A stretch of 64,000 nucleotides of DNA from Sphingomonas sp. PL-96 (GTDB lineage Bacteria; Pseudomonadota; Alphaproteobacteria; Sphingomonadales; Sphingomonadaceae), in the NCBI RefSeq assembly GCF_020707215.1, contig NZ_JAJFET010000006.1, positions 124,001 to 188,000 of the forward strand, in the 5' to 3' direction. A model generated the notes under the pieces. The model was not told the origin of the DNA. It worked only from the letters and a program-made list of their open reading frames with translations, and searched no databases. Below are positions 19,272-29,781 of this stretch, piece after piece; positions within the stretch are counted from its first letter, which is position 1, and the number at the start of each line of letters is the position of its first letter. The position numbers and the translations under genes are program-made.

Positions 19272-21134
19272 ATGTTGGGACGGGCGCTTACGGGATTGGC
19301 GCTGCTGCTGGCGAGCGCTGGCGCGGCATCGCTGGCGACGGCCCGTGTGCCGCAGGGAGCACCGGCCGCCCCGCAGGCGCGCTACAGCTACGAGGAGGTG
19401 ATGGTGCCGATGCGCGACGGCACCCGGCTTCAGACGGTGATCCGGCGTCCGCTCGACAAGCAGGGGCCGCTGCCGATCCTGCTCCAGCGCTCGCCCTATG
19501 GCGTGCCGCCTGAAAGCGCCGTCGGACCCGAGCGCAGCCTCGAATTCATGGAGCCGGACGGCTACATCCTCGTCAACCAGAACATGCGCGGCCGTTTCGA
19601 AAGCGAAGGCCAGTTCACCATGTCGATGGCACTTCAACCGAAGGGCTCAAAGGGCGTGGACGAGGCGACCGACGCCTACGACACGATCGACTGGCTGGTG
19701 AAGAACGTGCCCGCCAACAACGGCCGGGTTGGCATGATGGGCGTCTCCTACCCCGGCTATGCCGCCGCCGTCGCGCTCGCCCGCCCGCACCCGGCGTTGA
19801 AGGCGGTCAGCCCGCAGGCGGCGTGGAACGACTGGTGGATCAACGACGACCTGCATCGCTACGGCGCGATGCGGCTCTCCTATGCGACCGACTGGCTCTA
19901 CCCGCTCCAGAACAACAAGGGCGGCGAGAGCTTCGACTATGGCGCCTATGACACCTACGAATGGTTCCTGAAGCTCGGGCCGATCGAGAACCTCGACAAG
20001 CTCTACTTCAAGGGCACCGTGCCGCGGCTCACCCAGATGATCGAGCATCCGGATTACGACCGCTTCTGGAAGGACCAGCACTGGACCGACCGGCTTGGGC
20101 GGTCGAGCGTGCCGACGCTCCATGTCGCCGGCTTCTGGGACCAGGAGGATCCGCTCGGCAGCTGGAAGATCTATGAAAAGATGGAGGCCGATGATCCGGC
20201 CAACAACAACATGATCGTCGCCGGCCCCTGGGCACATGGCAGCTGGCGCCAGGCCGCCAGCGACATGGGGCATTTCCCGATCCCCGGCACCAGCGGCACC
20301 GATTTCCGCCGCGACATCGAGGCGCCGTTCTTCCGCTACTGGCTGCACGGCAAGGGCGCCAAGCCGACGTTGGAGGCAAGGATGTTCCAGTCGGGCAGCT
20401 GGACATGGAAAAGCTATGCCAAATGGCCGGCCCCCGGCGCCACGCCGAAGGCGCTCTACCTGCGCGCGGACGGAACCCTGTCGTTCGCCGATGCGGGCAG
20501 CGCGGGCCAGTGCCGCGACTTCGTGTCCGATCCGGCCAATCCGGTGCCGTTCCGCCAGCGGCCGATCTCTCCTACCTATCCCTCGCTCGAATGGCGGTGG
20601 TGGGAAGCGGCGGACCAGCGCTTTGTCGAAAACCGGCCGGATGTGCTCAGCTGGACCAGCGCGCCGCTCGAACGCGACCTGACGGTGACCGGCGAAGTCG
20701 CCGCCACGCTGATGGCCTCCAGCTCGGGCACCGACAGCGACATGGTGGTCAAGCTGATCGACGTCTATCCCGACGATGCCGAGCCCGTGCCTTCGCCGGC
20801 GCAGATGGGCAATTACGCCCGGTCGCTCAACGGCTATCGCCTGCCGATCGCCATGGAGGTGCGCCGTGGCCGCTGGCTCGACAGCTATGAGACGGCAAAG
20901 CCGCTCGTTCCCGACCAGGTGCGCGCCTGGAACGTGCCGCTGCGCGACCATGACCATGTGTTCAAGGCCGGCCACCGCATCATGGTGCAGGTCCAGTCGA
21001 GCTGGTTCCCGGTGATCGACCGCAACCCGCAGAAGTTCGTGCCCAACATCTACAAGGCGACGCCTGCGGACTTCGTGAAGGCGACGCAGCGGGTGTGCAC
21101 CGGCAGCAAGGTGACGCTGCCGATCATGCCCTAA
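19272..21134 (+). CDS. CocE/NonD-family secreted serine hydrolase
   Basis: A 620-residue alpha/beta hydrolase of the CocE/NonD group (X-Pro dipeptidyl-peptidase-like, hydrolysing esters or acyl bonds). Residues 1-25 form a signal peptide (LTGLALLLASAGAAS core, ATA cleavage region), so it acts in the periplasm or outside. The nucleophile motif GVSYPGY gives Ser about 159. AGPWAHGSW carries the likely catalytic His. A C-terminal jelly-roll X-Pro-type domain starts around residue 440. The start at 19272 is chosen for GGGAGG six bases upstream; in-frame ATGs at 19236 and 19266 are alternatives. Substrate not predictable. Confidence 0.9.
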   Translation: MLGRALTGLALLLASAGAASLATARVPQGAPAAPQARYSYEEVMVPMRDGTRLQTVIRRPLDKQGPLPILLQRSPYGVPPESAVGPERSLEFMEPDGYILVNQNMRGRFESEGQFTMSMALQPKGSKGVDEATDAYDTIDWLVKNVPANNGRVGMMGVSYPGYAAAVALARPHPALKAVSPQAAWNDWWINDDLHRYGAMRLSYATDWLYPLQNNKGGESFDYGAYDTYEWFLKLGPIENLDKLYFKGTVPRLTQMIEHPDYDRFWKDQHWTDRLGRSSVPTLHVAGFWDQEDPLGSWKIYEKMEADDPANNNMIVAGPWAHGSWRQAASDMGHFPIPGTSGTDFRRDIEAPFFRYWLHGKGAKPTLEARMFQSGSWTWKSYAKWPAPGATPKALYLRADGTLSFADAGSAGQCRDFVSDPANPVPFRQRPISPTYPSLEWRWWEAADQRFVENRPDVLSWTSAPLERDLTVTGEVAATLMASSSGTDSDMVVKLIDVYPDDAEPVPSPAQMGNYARSLNGYRLPIAMEVRRGRWLDSYETAKPLVPDQVRAWNVPLRDHDHVFKAGHRIMVQVQSSWFPVIDRNPQKFVPNIYKATPADFVKATQRVCTGSKVTLPIMP

Positions 21135-21207
21135 ACGCTTGCGAGTGTTTCGCAGGAGGAAATAGCGGCGCACCCCGGCGTTGCAGGCGTTCGAGGGAGA
21201 AGGCGCC

Positions 21208-21723
21208 ATGCAATTCCGGATCAACGGTCAGACCTATGAAGCGGAGGTCGACGTGCGCACCTCGCTGCTCGACCTTGCGCGCGAGCATCTGGGGCTGACC
21301 GGCAGCAAGAAGGGCTGCGACCACGGCCAGTGCGGCGCCTGCACGATGCTGGTCAACGGCCGCCGCATCAACAGCTGCCTGAGCCTGGCGGTGATGCACC
21401 AGGACGACGAGATCACGACGATCGAGGGGCTGGGCACGCCCGACGCGCTCGCGCCCCTGCAGGCCGCTTTCGTCAAGCACGACGGCTATCAGTGCGGCTA
21501 TTGCACGCCGGGCCAGATCTGTTCGGCGACCGGCATGCTCGACGAAGTGGCCAAGGGCTGGCCGAGCCATGTCACCGCCGACCTCGACACGGTCGAGTTC
21601 AGCGACGCGGAGATCCAGGAGCGCATGAGCGGCAATCTCTGCCGCTGCTCCGCCTATCCCAACATCATCGCCGCGATCCGCGAGGCGGCCGAGAGCCAGA
21701 AGCTGGCGGAGGCGGCGGAATGA
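21208..21723 (+). CDS. paoA: Aldehyde oxidoreductase 2Fe-2S subunit (PaoA-like)
   Basis: The small iron-sulfur subunit (171 residues) of a xanthine-oxidase-family enzyme. It carries two [2Fe-2S] clusters: the ferredoxin-type site with Cys 37, 42, 45 and 57 ([13 protein letters not shown]), and the helical site with Cys 96, 99, 145 and 147 (QCGYCTPGQ and GNLCRC). Unlike E. coli PaoA it has no Tat signal peptide at this start, so the complex is probably cytoplasmic. It is first of a tight operon; the next gene overlaps by 4 bases. The start at 21208 follows GGGAG. Confidence 0.92.
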   Translation: MQFRINGQTYEAEVDVRTSLLDLAREHLGLTGSKKGCDHGQCGACTMLVNGRRINSCLSLAVMHQDDEITTIEGLGTPDALAPLQAAFVKHDGYQCGYCTPGQICSATGMLDEVAKGWPSHVTADLDTVEFSDAEIQERMSGNLCRCSAYPNIIAAIREAAESQKLAEAAE

Positions 21724-22697
21724 AGCACTTCCGCTACGAACGGGCGACCACGCCCGAAGAGGCCGCCCGCGCCGGTGCTGCCGAGGCGACCAAGTTCATC
21801 GCCGGCGGCACCAACCTGCTCGACCTGATGAAGCTGCAGGTGGAGACGCCCGAGCAGGTCGTCGACATCAGCCGCCTTGACCTGAACGAGGTGGAGGAAA
21901 CCGAGGGGGGCGGTCTGCGCATCGGCGCCCTGGTCCCCAACGCCGATCTCGCCGCGCATCCGCTGGTACGGCAGCGCTACGAGGCACTGTCGCGCGCGCT
22001 GCTGGCCGGCGCCTCGGCCCAGCTGCGCAACAAGGCGTCGACCGGCGGCAACCTGCTCCAGCGGACCCGCTGCTATTATTTCTACGAGACCGGCGACCCG
22101 TGCAACAAGCGCACGCCCGGCAGCGGCTGCGCGGCGCTGCGCGGGTTCAACCGCATCCATGCAGTGCTCGGCGCATCCGAACACTGCATCGCGACGCACC
22201 CGTCCGACATGGCGGTGGCGATGCAGCTGCTCGACGCGACGATCGTGACTCAGTTGCCCGACGGCGACCGCCGCCGCCTGCCGATCGGCGACTTCTACCG
22301 CCTGCCGGGCGACACGCCGCATCTGGAGAATGTGCTGCGCCCCGGCGAGCTCATCACCCATGTCGAGCTGCCCGCACCCCCCGCCGGCCGGCAGCTCTAT
22401 CGCAAGGTGCGCGACCGCGCCTCCTACGCCTTTGCGCTGGTGTCGATGGCCGCGGCGATTGCGGTCGAGGACGGGCGCATCACGGCTGCCCGGCTCGCGT
22501 TCGGCGGGCTCGCGCACATGCCGTGGCGCGACCCGGCGGTCGAGCAGCTGCTGGTCGGCCAGGCGCCGTCGGATGCGCTGTTCGAGCAGGCCGCGGACGC
22601 GCTGGTGCGTGATGCCCAGGGCCATGGCCATAACGACTTCAAGATCCCGCTCGCGCGCCGCGTGCTGATCGCGACCCTCAAGGAGCTCACCCAATGA
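21720..22697 (+). CDS. paoB: Aldehyde oxidoreductase FAD/4Fe-4S subunit (PaoB-like)
   Basis: The FAD-binding middle subunit (325 residues) of the molybdenum hydroxylase. FAD-binding motifs [12 protein letters not shown] and TGGNLLQRT are present. After them come four cysteines (about 118, 128, 137 and 156) spaced as in PaoB and 4-hydroxybenzoyl-CoA reductase, where they hold an extra [4Fe-4S] cluster. That feature favours the Pao group over ordinary xanthine dehydrogenase. The ATG at 21720 overlaps the paoA stop; an upstream open frame lies inside paoA. Confidence 0.92.
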   Translation: MKHFRYERATTPEEAARAGAAEATKFIAGGTNLLDLMKLQVETPEQVVDISRLDLNEVEETEGGGLRIGALVPNADLAAHPLVRQRYEALSRALLAGASAQLRNKASTGGNLLQRTRCYYFYETGDPCNKRTPGSGCAALRGFNRIHAVLGASEHCIATHPSDMAVAMQLLDATIVTQLPDGDRRRLPIGDFYRLPGDTPHLENVLRPGELITHVELPAPPAGRQLYRKVRDRASYAFALVSMAAAIAVEDGRITAARLAFGGLAHMPWRDPAVEQLLVGQAPSDALFEQAADALVRDAQGHGHNDFKIPLARRVLIATLKELTQ

Positions 22698-24916
22698 GCG
22701 ACAGCCCTGTGCTCAAGATGGACAAGCCCGTTCCCGTCAGCCTGCTCGACACCGGCGCGCAGGGGCTGATCGGGCGTCCGCTCAACCGCGTCGACGGTCC
22801 GCTCAAGGTCGCGGGCAAGGCGACCTATTCGGCCGAATATGCGTTGCCGGACCTCGCCTATGGCTATCTGGTGCAGGCAAAGGTCGGGCGCGGGCGGATC
22901 ACTGCCATCGACACCGCCGAAGCGCTGGCGATGCCGGGCGTGATCGACGTGGTGGTCGACCTCGACACCTTTATCCGCAACCCGCAGCAGGGCGGCTCCA
23001 AAAAGGCACCGACGCAGGGCGTCGAGGAGATCCATTATTTCGGCCAAGCCGTGGCGATCGTCGTCGCCGAAACCTTCGAACAGGCGCGCGACGCCGCGGC
23101 GCGCGTGCGCGTCAGCTGTGAGGAAAAGGAAGGGCTGTTCGACTTCGATGGGCGGCTGGACCAGGCGCACAAGCCCAAGGGCGGATCGACCGAGCCCCAT
23201 GTCGCGACCGGCGACGTGGATACGGCGATCGCCACGGCTGAGGTCGTGGTCGACGCGGTCTGGACCACGCCCAGCCAGAACAGCGCCGCCATGGAACCGC
23301 ATGCCTCCACCGCCGTGTGGGACGGCGATGCGCTCACCATCTATGGCTCGTACCAGATGCCGGCCAGCGACAAGCAGCAGCTTGCCCAGGCGCTGGGGCT
23401 GAAACCAGCCAAGGTCCGCATCCTCTCCGCCTATGTCGGCGGGGGCTTCGGCTCCAAGCTCGGGATTTCGGCCGAAGCGGTGGCGGCCGCCATTGCCGCG
23501 CGCAAGGTTGGGCGGCCGGTGAAGACCGTGATGAGCCGCCAGCAGGTGTTCGACGCCACGGTGCGCCGCTCCAACACGCATCAGCGCATCCGCCTGGGTG
23601 CCGGACGCGACGGGCGGATCACCGCGGTCGCGCACGAGACGTTGTGCAGCAACATCGACGGCGAGGAGTATTTCGAGCCCGCCGGCGTCTCGACCCACTT
23701 CCTCTATGCGGGCGAGAACCGCCGCATCACCCACGACCTGGTGCCGATGAACTGGCTGCTGTCGGGATCGATGCGCGCGCCGGGCGAGGCTGCGGGCATG
23801 CTGGCGCTGGAAGGGGCGATGGACGAGCTTGCCGAGACGCTGGGCATGGATCCGGTGGCGCTGCGCAAGCTGAACGATCCGGAGCGCGATCCGCTCAAGG
23901 ATGTGCCCTTTTCCACCCGCCAGCTGTCGCGCTGCCTGGACGAGGGCGCCGCCGCGTTCGGCTGGGCCGACCGCAATCCCACGCCGGGCCGGCGGCGCGA
24001 GGGCGAGTGGCTGATCGGTCATGGCATGGCGGCGTCCGCACGCTCCAACCAGCTGCAGGAGTCGCAGGCGCGGGTGTCGATCGGGCCCGACGGCCGGGCC
24101 ACGGTTGAGACCGACATGACCGACATCGGCACCGGCACCTATACCGTGCTGGCACAGATCGCCGGCGAGCTGCTGGGGCTTCCAACCGACAGCATCGATG
24201 TGCGGCTGGGCGACACCGATCTGCCGCCGGGCGCAGGATCGGGCGGCTCCTGGGGCGCCAGCAGCAGCGGCTCCTCGGTCTATCTCGCGTGCGAGGCGCT
24301 GCGCGCAAAGCTCGCCAAGGCGATGGACTGTGCCGAGGACGAACTCACCCTCAAGGACGGCGTTGCCATCGCGCACAACCACAGCAGGCCCATTGCCGAG
24401 CTGGTCGGCGCCGGGATTTCGGCCGAAGGCACGATCAAGCCGGGCAAGCAGGAGAAGGAGCGCCGCCAGGCATCCTATGGCGCCCATTTCTGCGAAGTGC
24501 GGGTGAATGCCGTGACGGGCGAGGTACGGGTGAAGCGCTTCGTCTCCACCTTTACCGCGGGACGCATCCTCAATGAAAAGACTGCGCGGTCGCAGTGCAT
24601 CGGCGGCATCGTGTTCGGCATCGGTGCGGCGCTGACCGAGGAACTGGTCCACGACCCGCGCTCCGGCCGTGTCGTCAACCACGACCTCGCCGAATATCAT
24701 GTGCCGGTGCATGCCGACGTGCCGCACCTCGAGGTGCATTTCCTGCCCGAGCGCGACGAGCACGCGAACCCGCTTCATTCGAAAGGGCTGGGCGAGCTCG
24801 GCATCTCGGGCGCGGGCGCGGCCATCGCCAACGCCGTCTACAATGCGACCGGCGTTCGGGTACGCGACTATCCGCTGACCCTCGACAAGCTGCTTGCCGG
24901 GCTGCCGGCGGTATGA
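22694..24916 (+). CDS. paoC: Aldehyde oxidoreductase molybdenum-cofactor subunit (PaoC-like)
   Basis: The catalytic subunit (740 residues) that binds the molybdopterin cytosine dinucleotide cofactor and oxidises aldehydes to acids. Visible family motifs are GGGFGSK (about residue 251), [12 protein letters not shown] (cofactor loop) and the C-terminal GLGELG, whose Glu (about 701) matches the catalytic base of the family. Length matches E. coli PaoC (about 730). ATGA overlap with paoB. The real substrate range (aromatic aldehydes or other) cannot be read from sequence. Confidence 0.93.
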   Translation: MSDSPVLKMDKPVPVSLLDTGAQGLIGRPLNRVDGPLKVAGKATYSAEYALPDLAYGYLVQAKVGRGRITAIDTAEALAMPGVIDVVVDLDTFIRNPQQGGSKKAPTQGVEEIHYFGQAVAIVVAETFEQARDAAARVRVSCEEKEGLFDFDGRLDQAHKPKGGSTEPHVATGDVDTAIATAEVVVDAVWTTPSQNSAAMEPHASTAVWDGDALTIYGSYQMPASDKQQLAQALGLKPAKVRILSAYVGGGFGSKLGISAEAVAAAIAARKVGRPVKTVMSRQQVFDATVRRSNTHQRIRLGAGRDGRITAVAHETLCSNIDGEEYFEPAGVSTHFLYAGENRRITHDLVPMNWLLSGSMRAPGEAAGMLALEGAMDELAETLGMDPVALRKLNDPERDPLKDVPFSTRQLSRCLDEGAAAFGWADRNPTPGRRREGEWLIGHGMAASARSNQLQESQARVSIGPDGRATVETDMTDIGTGTYTVLAQIAGELLGLPTDSIDVRLGDTDLPPGAGSGGSWGASSSGSSVYLACEALRAKLAKAMDCAEDELTLKDGVAIAHNHSRPIAELVGAGISAEGTIKPGKQEKERRQASYGAHFCEVRVNAVTGEVRVKRFVSTFTAGRILNEKTARSQCIGGIVFGIGAALTEELVHDPRSGRVVNHDLAEYHVPVHADVPHLEVHFLPERDEHANPLHSKGLGELGISGAGAAIANAVYNATGVRVRDYPLTLDKLLAGLPAV

Positions 24917-24961
24917 CGACGGGAGGTTGCGTCCCCCGCGCGGGTCTGCGAGCGGTCGCGC

Positions 24962-25885
24962 ATGGCCGATAACGACAGCGTCCTTGCCGCCGCGCGCGCC
25001 TGGGCAGGCGAACCGCTTGCCCTGGCCACCGTGGTCTCCACCTGGGGGTCGGCGCCGCGCCCGCGCGGCAGCCACATGCTCGTCCACGCCGATGGCCGAT
25101 TCGAGGGTTCGGTGTCCGGCGGCTGCGTCGAAAGCGACATTCTGGCGACCGCCGCCGAGGTGCTTGCCGGCAGCGCCTTCCAGCGCAAGCGCTACGGCAT
25201 CGCCGATGCGGCGGCGTGGGAAGTGGGCCTGCCGTGCGGCGGCGAGATCGAGGTGATGGTGCAGCCGGTGTCCGCCACCGGCTTCGACCCCGAGCTGTTC
25301 GACCGCATCGCCGAAGCGCGGGCGGCAGGCCGGGCGCTCACCGTCGAGACCGATCTGGAAACCGGGCACAGCACCCTGCGGGAAGGCGGCGCGGCGGAAG
25401 TGTTCCGCAACCGCTATGACCCGCCCCGCCGGCTGCTGATCGTCGGCGCGGTGCAGATCGCCCAGTCGCTCGCAGCGCTTGCCGCGACGCTTGGCATCAC
25501 GACCGTGGTGATCGACCCGCGCGCGCGCTTCCTCACCCAGGAGCGCTTTCCCGGCGTGACGCTGGACGATCGCTGGCCGGACGAGGCGATTGCGGCACTG
25601 CGGCCGGACCCCGCCACTGCGGTCGTGACGCTCAGCCACGACATCAAGATCGACGACCCCGCTCTGCTCGCGGCGCTGGCGAGTCCGGCGGCCTATGTCG
25701 GCGCGCTGGGATCGAAGCGCAGCCACGCCGCGCGGCTGGAGCGGCTTGCCACCGCCGGGGTCGCGCCCGACGCGCTGGCGCGGATCGACGGACCGGTCGG
25801 CCTGTCGATCGGTGCGATCGGCCCGGCGGAGATTGCGCTGTCGATCGCGGCGGCGATGGTCCAGGCCTTTCATGCTCCGCGCTGA
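24962..25885 (+). CDS. XdhC-family molybdenum-cofactor maturation protein
   Basis: A 307-residue XdhC/CoxI protein (PaoD-like) that protects and sulfurates the molybdenum cofactor and loads it into the partner hydroxylase. The N-terminal XdhC domain has ATVVSTWGSAPRPRGSHM and SGGCVES; the C-terminal Rossmann domain has LLIVGAVQIAQSLAALA. It lies 45 bases after paoC, so it very likely serves this enzyme. The last 14 bases overlap the next gene. No strong ribosome site is seen before the ATG. Confidence 0.92.
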   Translation: MADNDSVLAAARAWAGEPLALATVVSTWGSAPRPRGSHMLVHADGRFEGSVSGGCVESDILATAAEVLAGSAFQRKRYGIADAAAWEVGLPCGGEIEVMVQPVSATGFDPELFDRIAEARAAGRALTVETDLETGHSTLREGGAAEVFRNRYDPPRRLLIVGAVQIAQSLAALAATLGITTVVIDPRARFLTQERFPGVTLDDRWPDEAIAALRPDPATAVVTLSHDIKIDDPALLAALASPAAYVGALGSKRSHAARLERLATAGVAPDALARIDGPVGLSIGAIGPAEIALSIAAAMVQAFHAPR

Positions 25886-26498
25886 GGATACGGCGCTGGT
25901 GCTGCTTGCCGCCGGGCGCTCCCGGCGGTTTGGCGAAACGGACAAGCTGGCCGAACGCTTCCTCGACCAGCCGCTCGCCTATCACGTCGTGACCGCGCTG
26001 GAGGCGGTGCCTTTCCAGACCCGCATCGCGGTGGTTAGCCAGACAGCGCTCGACTTTGCGGCGCGCGGCTACACCGTGATCGAGAATGCTGCGCCCGAGG
26101 AAGGGCAGGCCGGTTCGCTGCGGCTCGGCGTGGCGGCAGCCCAGGCACGCGGCGCATCGGCCGTGCTGGTTGCGCTGGCGGACATGCCGCGGGTGACCGC
26201 GACGCAGATCTACCGGCTGTTCGACCTGGCCGAGGGGCCGGATGCGGTGATGGCGTCGAGCAACGGCGTCCACCCGACGCCCCCGGCGCTGTTCGGTGCG
26301 AACCGCCTGCCCGAGCTGCTGCGCTGCGCCGGCGACTCAGGCGCGCGTGCGCTGGTGCAGGCGGGGCGCCATGTCGTCACCCAGGCGGACGAATTGATCG
26401 ACATCGATACGCCTGAGGACTTGGCGGCGTTGCGCGCGCGTTACGGCCTGCCCTCAGGCGCTGCGGCTATTCGTGCCGCAGCGCGTCGATCGGGTTGA
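25872..26498 (+). CDS. MocA/MobA-like molybdenum-cofactor nucleotidyltransferase
   Basis: A 208-residue NTP-transferase-like protein starting MLRAEDTALVLLAAGRSRRFG, with the LAAGxSxRxG..K nucleotide-binding motif (Lys about 21). MocA adds CMP to molybdopterin to make the MCD cofactor needed by the Pao/xanthine oxidase family, which fits its place after xdhC. The ATG at 25872 starts 14 bases inside xdhC. The 3' end overlaps the convergent macB-type gene by 32 bases, so the C-terminal tail (AAAIRAAARRSG) may be a recent extension. Confidence 0.85.
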   Translation: MLRAEDTALVLLAAGRSRRFGETDKLAERFLDQPLAYHVVTALEAVPFQTRIAVVSQTALDFAARGYTVIENAAPEEGQAGSLRLGVAAAQARGASAVLVALADMPRVTATQIYRLFDLAEGPDAVMASSNGVHPTPPALFGANRLPELLRCAGDSGARALVQAGRHVVTQADELIDIDTPEDLAALRARYGLPSGAAAIRAAARRSG

Positions 26499-27675
26499 GC
26501 GCTGCTGCCCGCCGCGCCGGGAAATAGCCGAACACCACGCCGATCAGCGCTGCGATCGCAAAGGCGATCAGGTTGATCTGCGGCTCGAACAGATAGGGCA
26601 CCTGCATCACTGGCGCGAGCCCGAGCACCGCCAGCTGCGCGATCACCAGCCCCACTACGCCGCCCAGACACGACAGCGCGATCGCCTCGACCAGGAACTG
26701 CATCAGCACCTCGCGCGCGACGGCGCCGATCGCCAGGCGGATGCCGATCTCGCGCGTGCGTTCGGTCACCGACACCAGCATGATGTTCATGATGCCGATC
26801 CCGCCGACGATCAGGCTGATTGCGGCAACCGCAGTGACGATCCCGGTCAGCAGGGTCGTCGTACCCGTCAGCGTCGCGGAAATCTGCGCAGTGTCGAAGA
26901 TGTTGAAGTCGTCTTCCTTGCCGCCGGAGATGTTGCGGCGTTCGCGCAGCAGTTTGCTGATCGATGCCTGCACCGTGCTGCTTTCATAGGCTGCATCGAC
27001 GCCCACCAGCATCAGCCGGATGTCGCGGCTGCCGGTGAAGCGGCGCTGTACAGTCTTCATCGGCATGATGACGACATCGTCCTGGTCGCCGCCGAAGCCC
27101 GCCTGGCCACGGGTCGACAGCGTCCCGATCACGTCGCACGAGACGTTGCCGATGCGGAAGCGCCGGCCGATCGCCTCGCCGCCGCGGAACAGGTTCTGCC
27201 GCACCGTGTTGCCGATGATGCAGACGGCCTTGCCCGCCTGTTCCTCGGCCGGAAGGAAGGTGCGGCCGGAGGTGAGCGGCCAGGGCTGCACCTGGAAATA
27301 GTCGCTCGTGGTGCCGTTGATCGTCGTCGACCAGTTGGCGCCATTGTAGATCGCGGTTGCGGTCGACTGGGCCTGGGGCGCGACTGCGGTAACGCCCGCC
27401 ACCTGTTCGCGGATCGCCTCGACATCGGCTTCCTCGAAGTCCGACGGGCGCGGCCCGCCACCGCCACGGCCGAAGCCCTGGCCGGGACGGATTTGCAGGA
27501 TGTTGGTGCCGAGCGCCGCGATTTGCGACTGCACGGCCGACGTCGTCGCCTTGCCCAGCGTTACCATGGTGACCACCGCGGCGACCCCGATGATGATGCC
27601 CAGCGTCGTCAGGAACGAGCGCAGCTTGTGCCGCAGGATCGAACGGACCGCGAGCAGGATGGTGGTGCCGAGCAT
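26467..27675 (-). CDS. MacB-type ABC transporter permease
   Basis: A 402-residue permease of the MacB/LolC type. It has one N-terminal membrane helix (about residues 20-42), a periplasmic MacB_PCD core domain (about 45-240) and three C-terminal helices forming the FtsX domain. The ATPase is a separate gene, unlike E. coli MacB where both are fused. Start ATG 27675 shares one base with the ATPase stop (TGATG). With the adaptor and NodT channel it would form a tripartite efflux system across both membranes. Substrate unknown (macrolides, peptides or lipids are family options). Confidence 0.92.
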   Translation of the reverse strand: MLGTTILLAVRSILRHKLRSFLTTLGIIIGVAAVVTMVTLGKATTSAVQSQIAALGTNILQIRPGQGFGRGGGGPRPSDFEEADVEAIREQVAGVTAVAPQAQSTATAIYNGANWSTTINGTTSDYFQVQPWPLTSGRTFLPAEEQAGKAVCIIGNTVRQNLFRGGEAIGRRFRIGNVSCDVIGTLSTRGQAGFGGDQDDVVIMPMKTVQRRFTGSRDIRLMLVGVDAAYESSTVQASISKLLRERRNISGGKEDDFNIFDTAQISATLTGTTTLLTGIVTAVAAISLIVGGIGIMNIMLVSVTERTREIGIRLAIGAVAREVLMQFLVEAIALSCLGGVVGLVIAQLAVLGLAPVMQVPYLFEPQINLIAFAIAALIGVVFGYFPARRAAALNPIDALRHE

Positions 27676-28400
27676 CAGTCGACCACCTCGCCCTGATGGT
27701 GGTTCTCGTCGATGCGTTCCACCAATCCATCCTTGAAGTGGACGACGGTGCGCGCGAACGCGGCCATGTCGGGTTCGTGGGTGACCATCAGCACGGTGAT
27801 GCCGCTCTGCGCGTTGAGTTCGGTGAGCAGCTTCATGATCTCCACCGACCGCTCCGAATCCAGGTTGCCGGTCGGCTCGTCGGCAAGCAGCACGTCGGGC
27901 TGAGTGACGATCGCCCGCGCGATGGCGACGCGCTGCTGCTGGCCGCCCGAGAGTTCTGCGGGGGTGTGGTCCCACCATTGGTCGAGCCCGACCTTCGCGA
28001 GCGCCGCCATTGCCGCCTCCCGCCGCTCGGCCTTGGCATCGCCGCGATAGAGCAGCGGCAGCTCGACATTCTCCAGCGCGCTGGTGCGGGCGAGCAGGTT
28101 GAATCCTTGGAACACGAAGCCCAGGTAGCGCCGCCGCAGCAGCGCCCGCTCGTCGCGGCCCAGCGTCTCGACATGATGACCACGGAACAGAAAGGTCCCG
28201 GCCGATGGCACGTCGAGGCAGCCGAGGATGTTCATGGTCGTCGATTTGCCCGACCCCGAAGGACCCATGACCGCCACGAAGTCGCCCGCCGCGATGTCGA
28301 GGTCGACGCCCTTCAGCGCCTGGAACTGGGTCGCGCCCTCGCCATAGACCTTGGTGACTCCGCGCAGGCGGATGAGCGGATCGGCGGCGTCACTTGCCAC
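27675..28400 (-). CDS. MacB-type ABC transporter ATP-binding protein
   Basis: A 241-residue LolD/MacB-type ATPase: Walker [11 protein letters not shown]-loop FVFQGFNLL, signature [14 protein letters not shown], Walker B VLLADEPT, switch His in MVTHEP. It powers the permease encoded just downstream. I chose GTG at 28400 because GGAGG lies 5 bases upstream; another in-frame GTG at 28427 would add nine residues. It overlaps the end of the adaptor gene by 11 bases. Confidence 0.94.
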   Translation of the reverse strand: MASDAADPLIRLRGVTKVYGEGATQFQALKGVDLDIAAGDFVAVMGPSGSGKSTTMNILGCLDVPSAGTFLFRGHHVETLGRDERALLRRRYLGFVFQGFNLLARTSALENVELPLLYRGDAKAERREAAMAALAKVGLDQWWDHTPAELSGGQQQRVAIARAIVTQPDVLLADEPTGNLDSERSVEIMKLLTELNAQSGITVLMVTHEPDMAAFARTVVHFKDGLVERIDENHHQGEVVD

Positions 28401-29781
28401 GCTGGCCTCCGCCGCCCGCCTGCCCACCGCCTGCCGGCGCGGTCTGACCCGCGGCCAGCTGGCCGGTGATGACCTTCATGCCCGGCTTCAGTCCGCCGCC
28501 GATGACTTCGGTGACCTGGCCGTTGGTGTTGCCGGTCGCGATCTGCACCGGCTGCGGCTTGCCGTCGCCGCCCAGGATATAGACCGTCTGCTGGCCGCTG
28601 CGGCTCGGCGTCGCGCTTTTTTCCGCACCGCCGCCATCACGCCGACGCGGTCCCGGCAGCAGCGCACCGGTGATGCCGCCGCGTCCGCTGCCGCCGGAGG
28701 CGCCGGCGTCCGCCGCGGCGGGCGTGAAGCGCAGCGCCGCGTTGGGCACCAGCAGCACCTGCGGACGCTCCACCGTGACGATCTCGGCAGTCGCGGTCAT
28801 GCCGGGACGCAGCTTCAGCTCCGGGTTCTCGACGCTCAGCGTTGCCGCATAGGAGACTACCTGGCCGGTCGTGCTGGTGGTGGTCGTGCTCGTGGACGAG
28901 CTTGAGCTGGTCGTCAGGTTCGATCCCAGGTCAACGCGGGTGATGCGCGCCGGGAAGGTGGCGCCGGGGAATGCGTCCACGGTGAAGTCGGCGCGTTGGC
29001 CTTCCTTCACCTGGCCCACATCCGCTTCGTCGATCGCGACCTCCAGCTTCATCGACGACAGGTCCTCGGCGATCACGAACAGCGTCGGGGTGTTGAACGA
29101 CGACGCCACCGTCTGCCCCGGCTCGATCTGGCGCGCGAGCACCACGCCGTTCACGGGCGAGCGGATGATCGCGCGGGTACGCTGGGTCTGGTCGGAATTG
29201 AGCTGGGCGCGGGCGGACACGACGTTCGCCTCGGCCGCGCGGACGGCAGCGACCGCGCGCGACGCGGCGGCGCGCGCCGTCTCCAGCTCGGTCTTGGCCG
29301 GCACGCGACCGCCCGAAAGGCGGCTCACTTCTTCCAGCCGCGAAAGCTGCGCGCGCGCCTCCTGCTGGGTCGCCCTGGCGGTCGCGACATCGGCGAGGCG
29401 CGCGTTGACCGTCGCCTGGCTCTGCTGGATCGCATCGTCGAGCCGCTCCGGGTCGATCAGCGCGAGCGGCTGGCCAGCGGTCACACGATCGTTGACGTCC
29501 GCCACCACCTTGGTGACGAGGCCCGACAGTTCGGAGCCGACCTCGACCTGGTTGGTCGGCGCGAGCTTGCCGGTCGCCGACACCGTCACGGTCAGTGCAC
29601 CGCGGTTCACCGCCTCGGTTGCATAGGACACGCCATCTGCACCGCGGAAGCAGCGCGACAGCGCGAAGATCAGCAGCAGCAGGACGACGGCGACGACCAC
29701 CCACTTCAGCCGCTTGCGCCAGCGGGGCACGGGCTTTGCGCCCAGGAAGTCGTTGAGTTCGGTGGAGGTGGGTTCGGCCAT
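28390..29781 (-). CDS. MacA/HlyD-type periplasmic adaptor protein
   Basis: A 463-residue membrane fusion protein: an N-terminal anchor helix (about residues 25-45), split lipoyl-like domains, a long helical hairpin (about 110-200) and beta-barrel domains. It links the MacB-type permease to the outer-membrane channel. Unusual low-complexity inserts are a run of Ser/Thr (SSSSSTSTTTTSTTG, about residue 300) and Gly-rich stretches near 350 and at the C-terminus. The ATG shares one base with the stop of the outer membrane gene. Confidence 0.92.
   Translation of the reverse strand: MAEPTSTELNDFLGAKPVPRWRKRLKWVVVAVVLLLLIFALSRCFRGADGVSYATEAVNRGALTVTVSATGKLAPTNQVEVGSELSGLVTKVVADVNDRVTAGQPLALIDPERLDDAIQQSQATVNARLADVATARATQQEARAQLSRLEEVSRLSGGRVPAKTELETARAAASRAVAAVRAAEANVVSARAQLNSDQTQRTRAIIRSPVNGVVLARQIEPGQTVASSFNTPTLFVIAEDLSSMKLEVAIDEADVGQVKEGQRADFTVDAFPGATFPARITRVDLGSNLTTSSSSSTSTTTTSTTGQVVSYAATLSVENPELKLRPGMTATAEIVTVERPQVLLVPNAALRFTPAAADAGASGGSGRGGITGALLPGPRRRDGGGAEKSATPSRSGQQTVYILGGDGKPQPVQIATGNTNGQVTEVIGGGLKPGMKVITGQLAAGQTAPAGGGQAGGGGQRGK

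Noticed and set aside
22424..25945. A 1173-codon open frame on the minus strand
   Set aside because: Antisense to paoC and xdhC. Composition is Arg/His/Ala-rich with no domain; a shadow frame.
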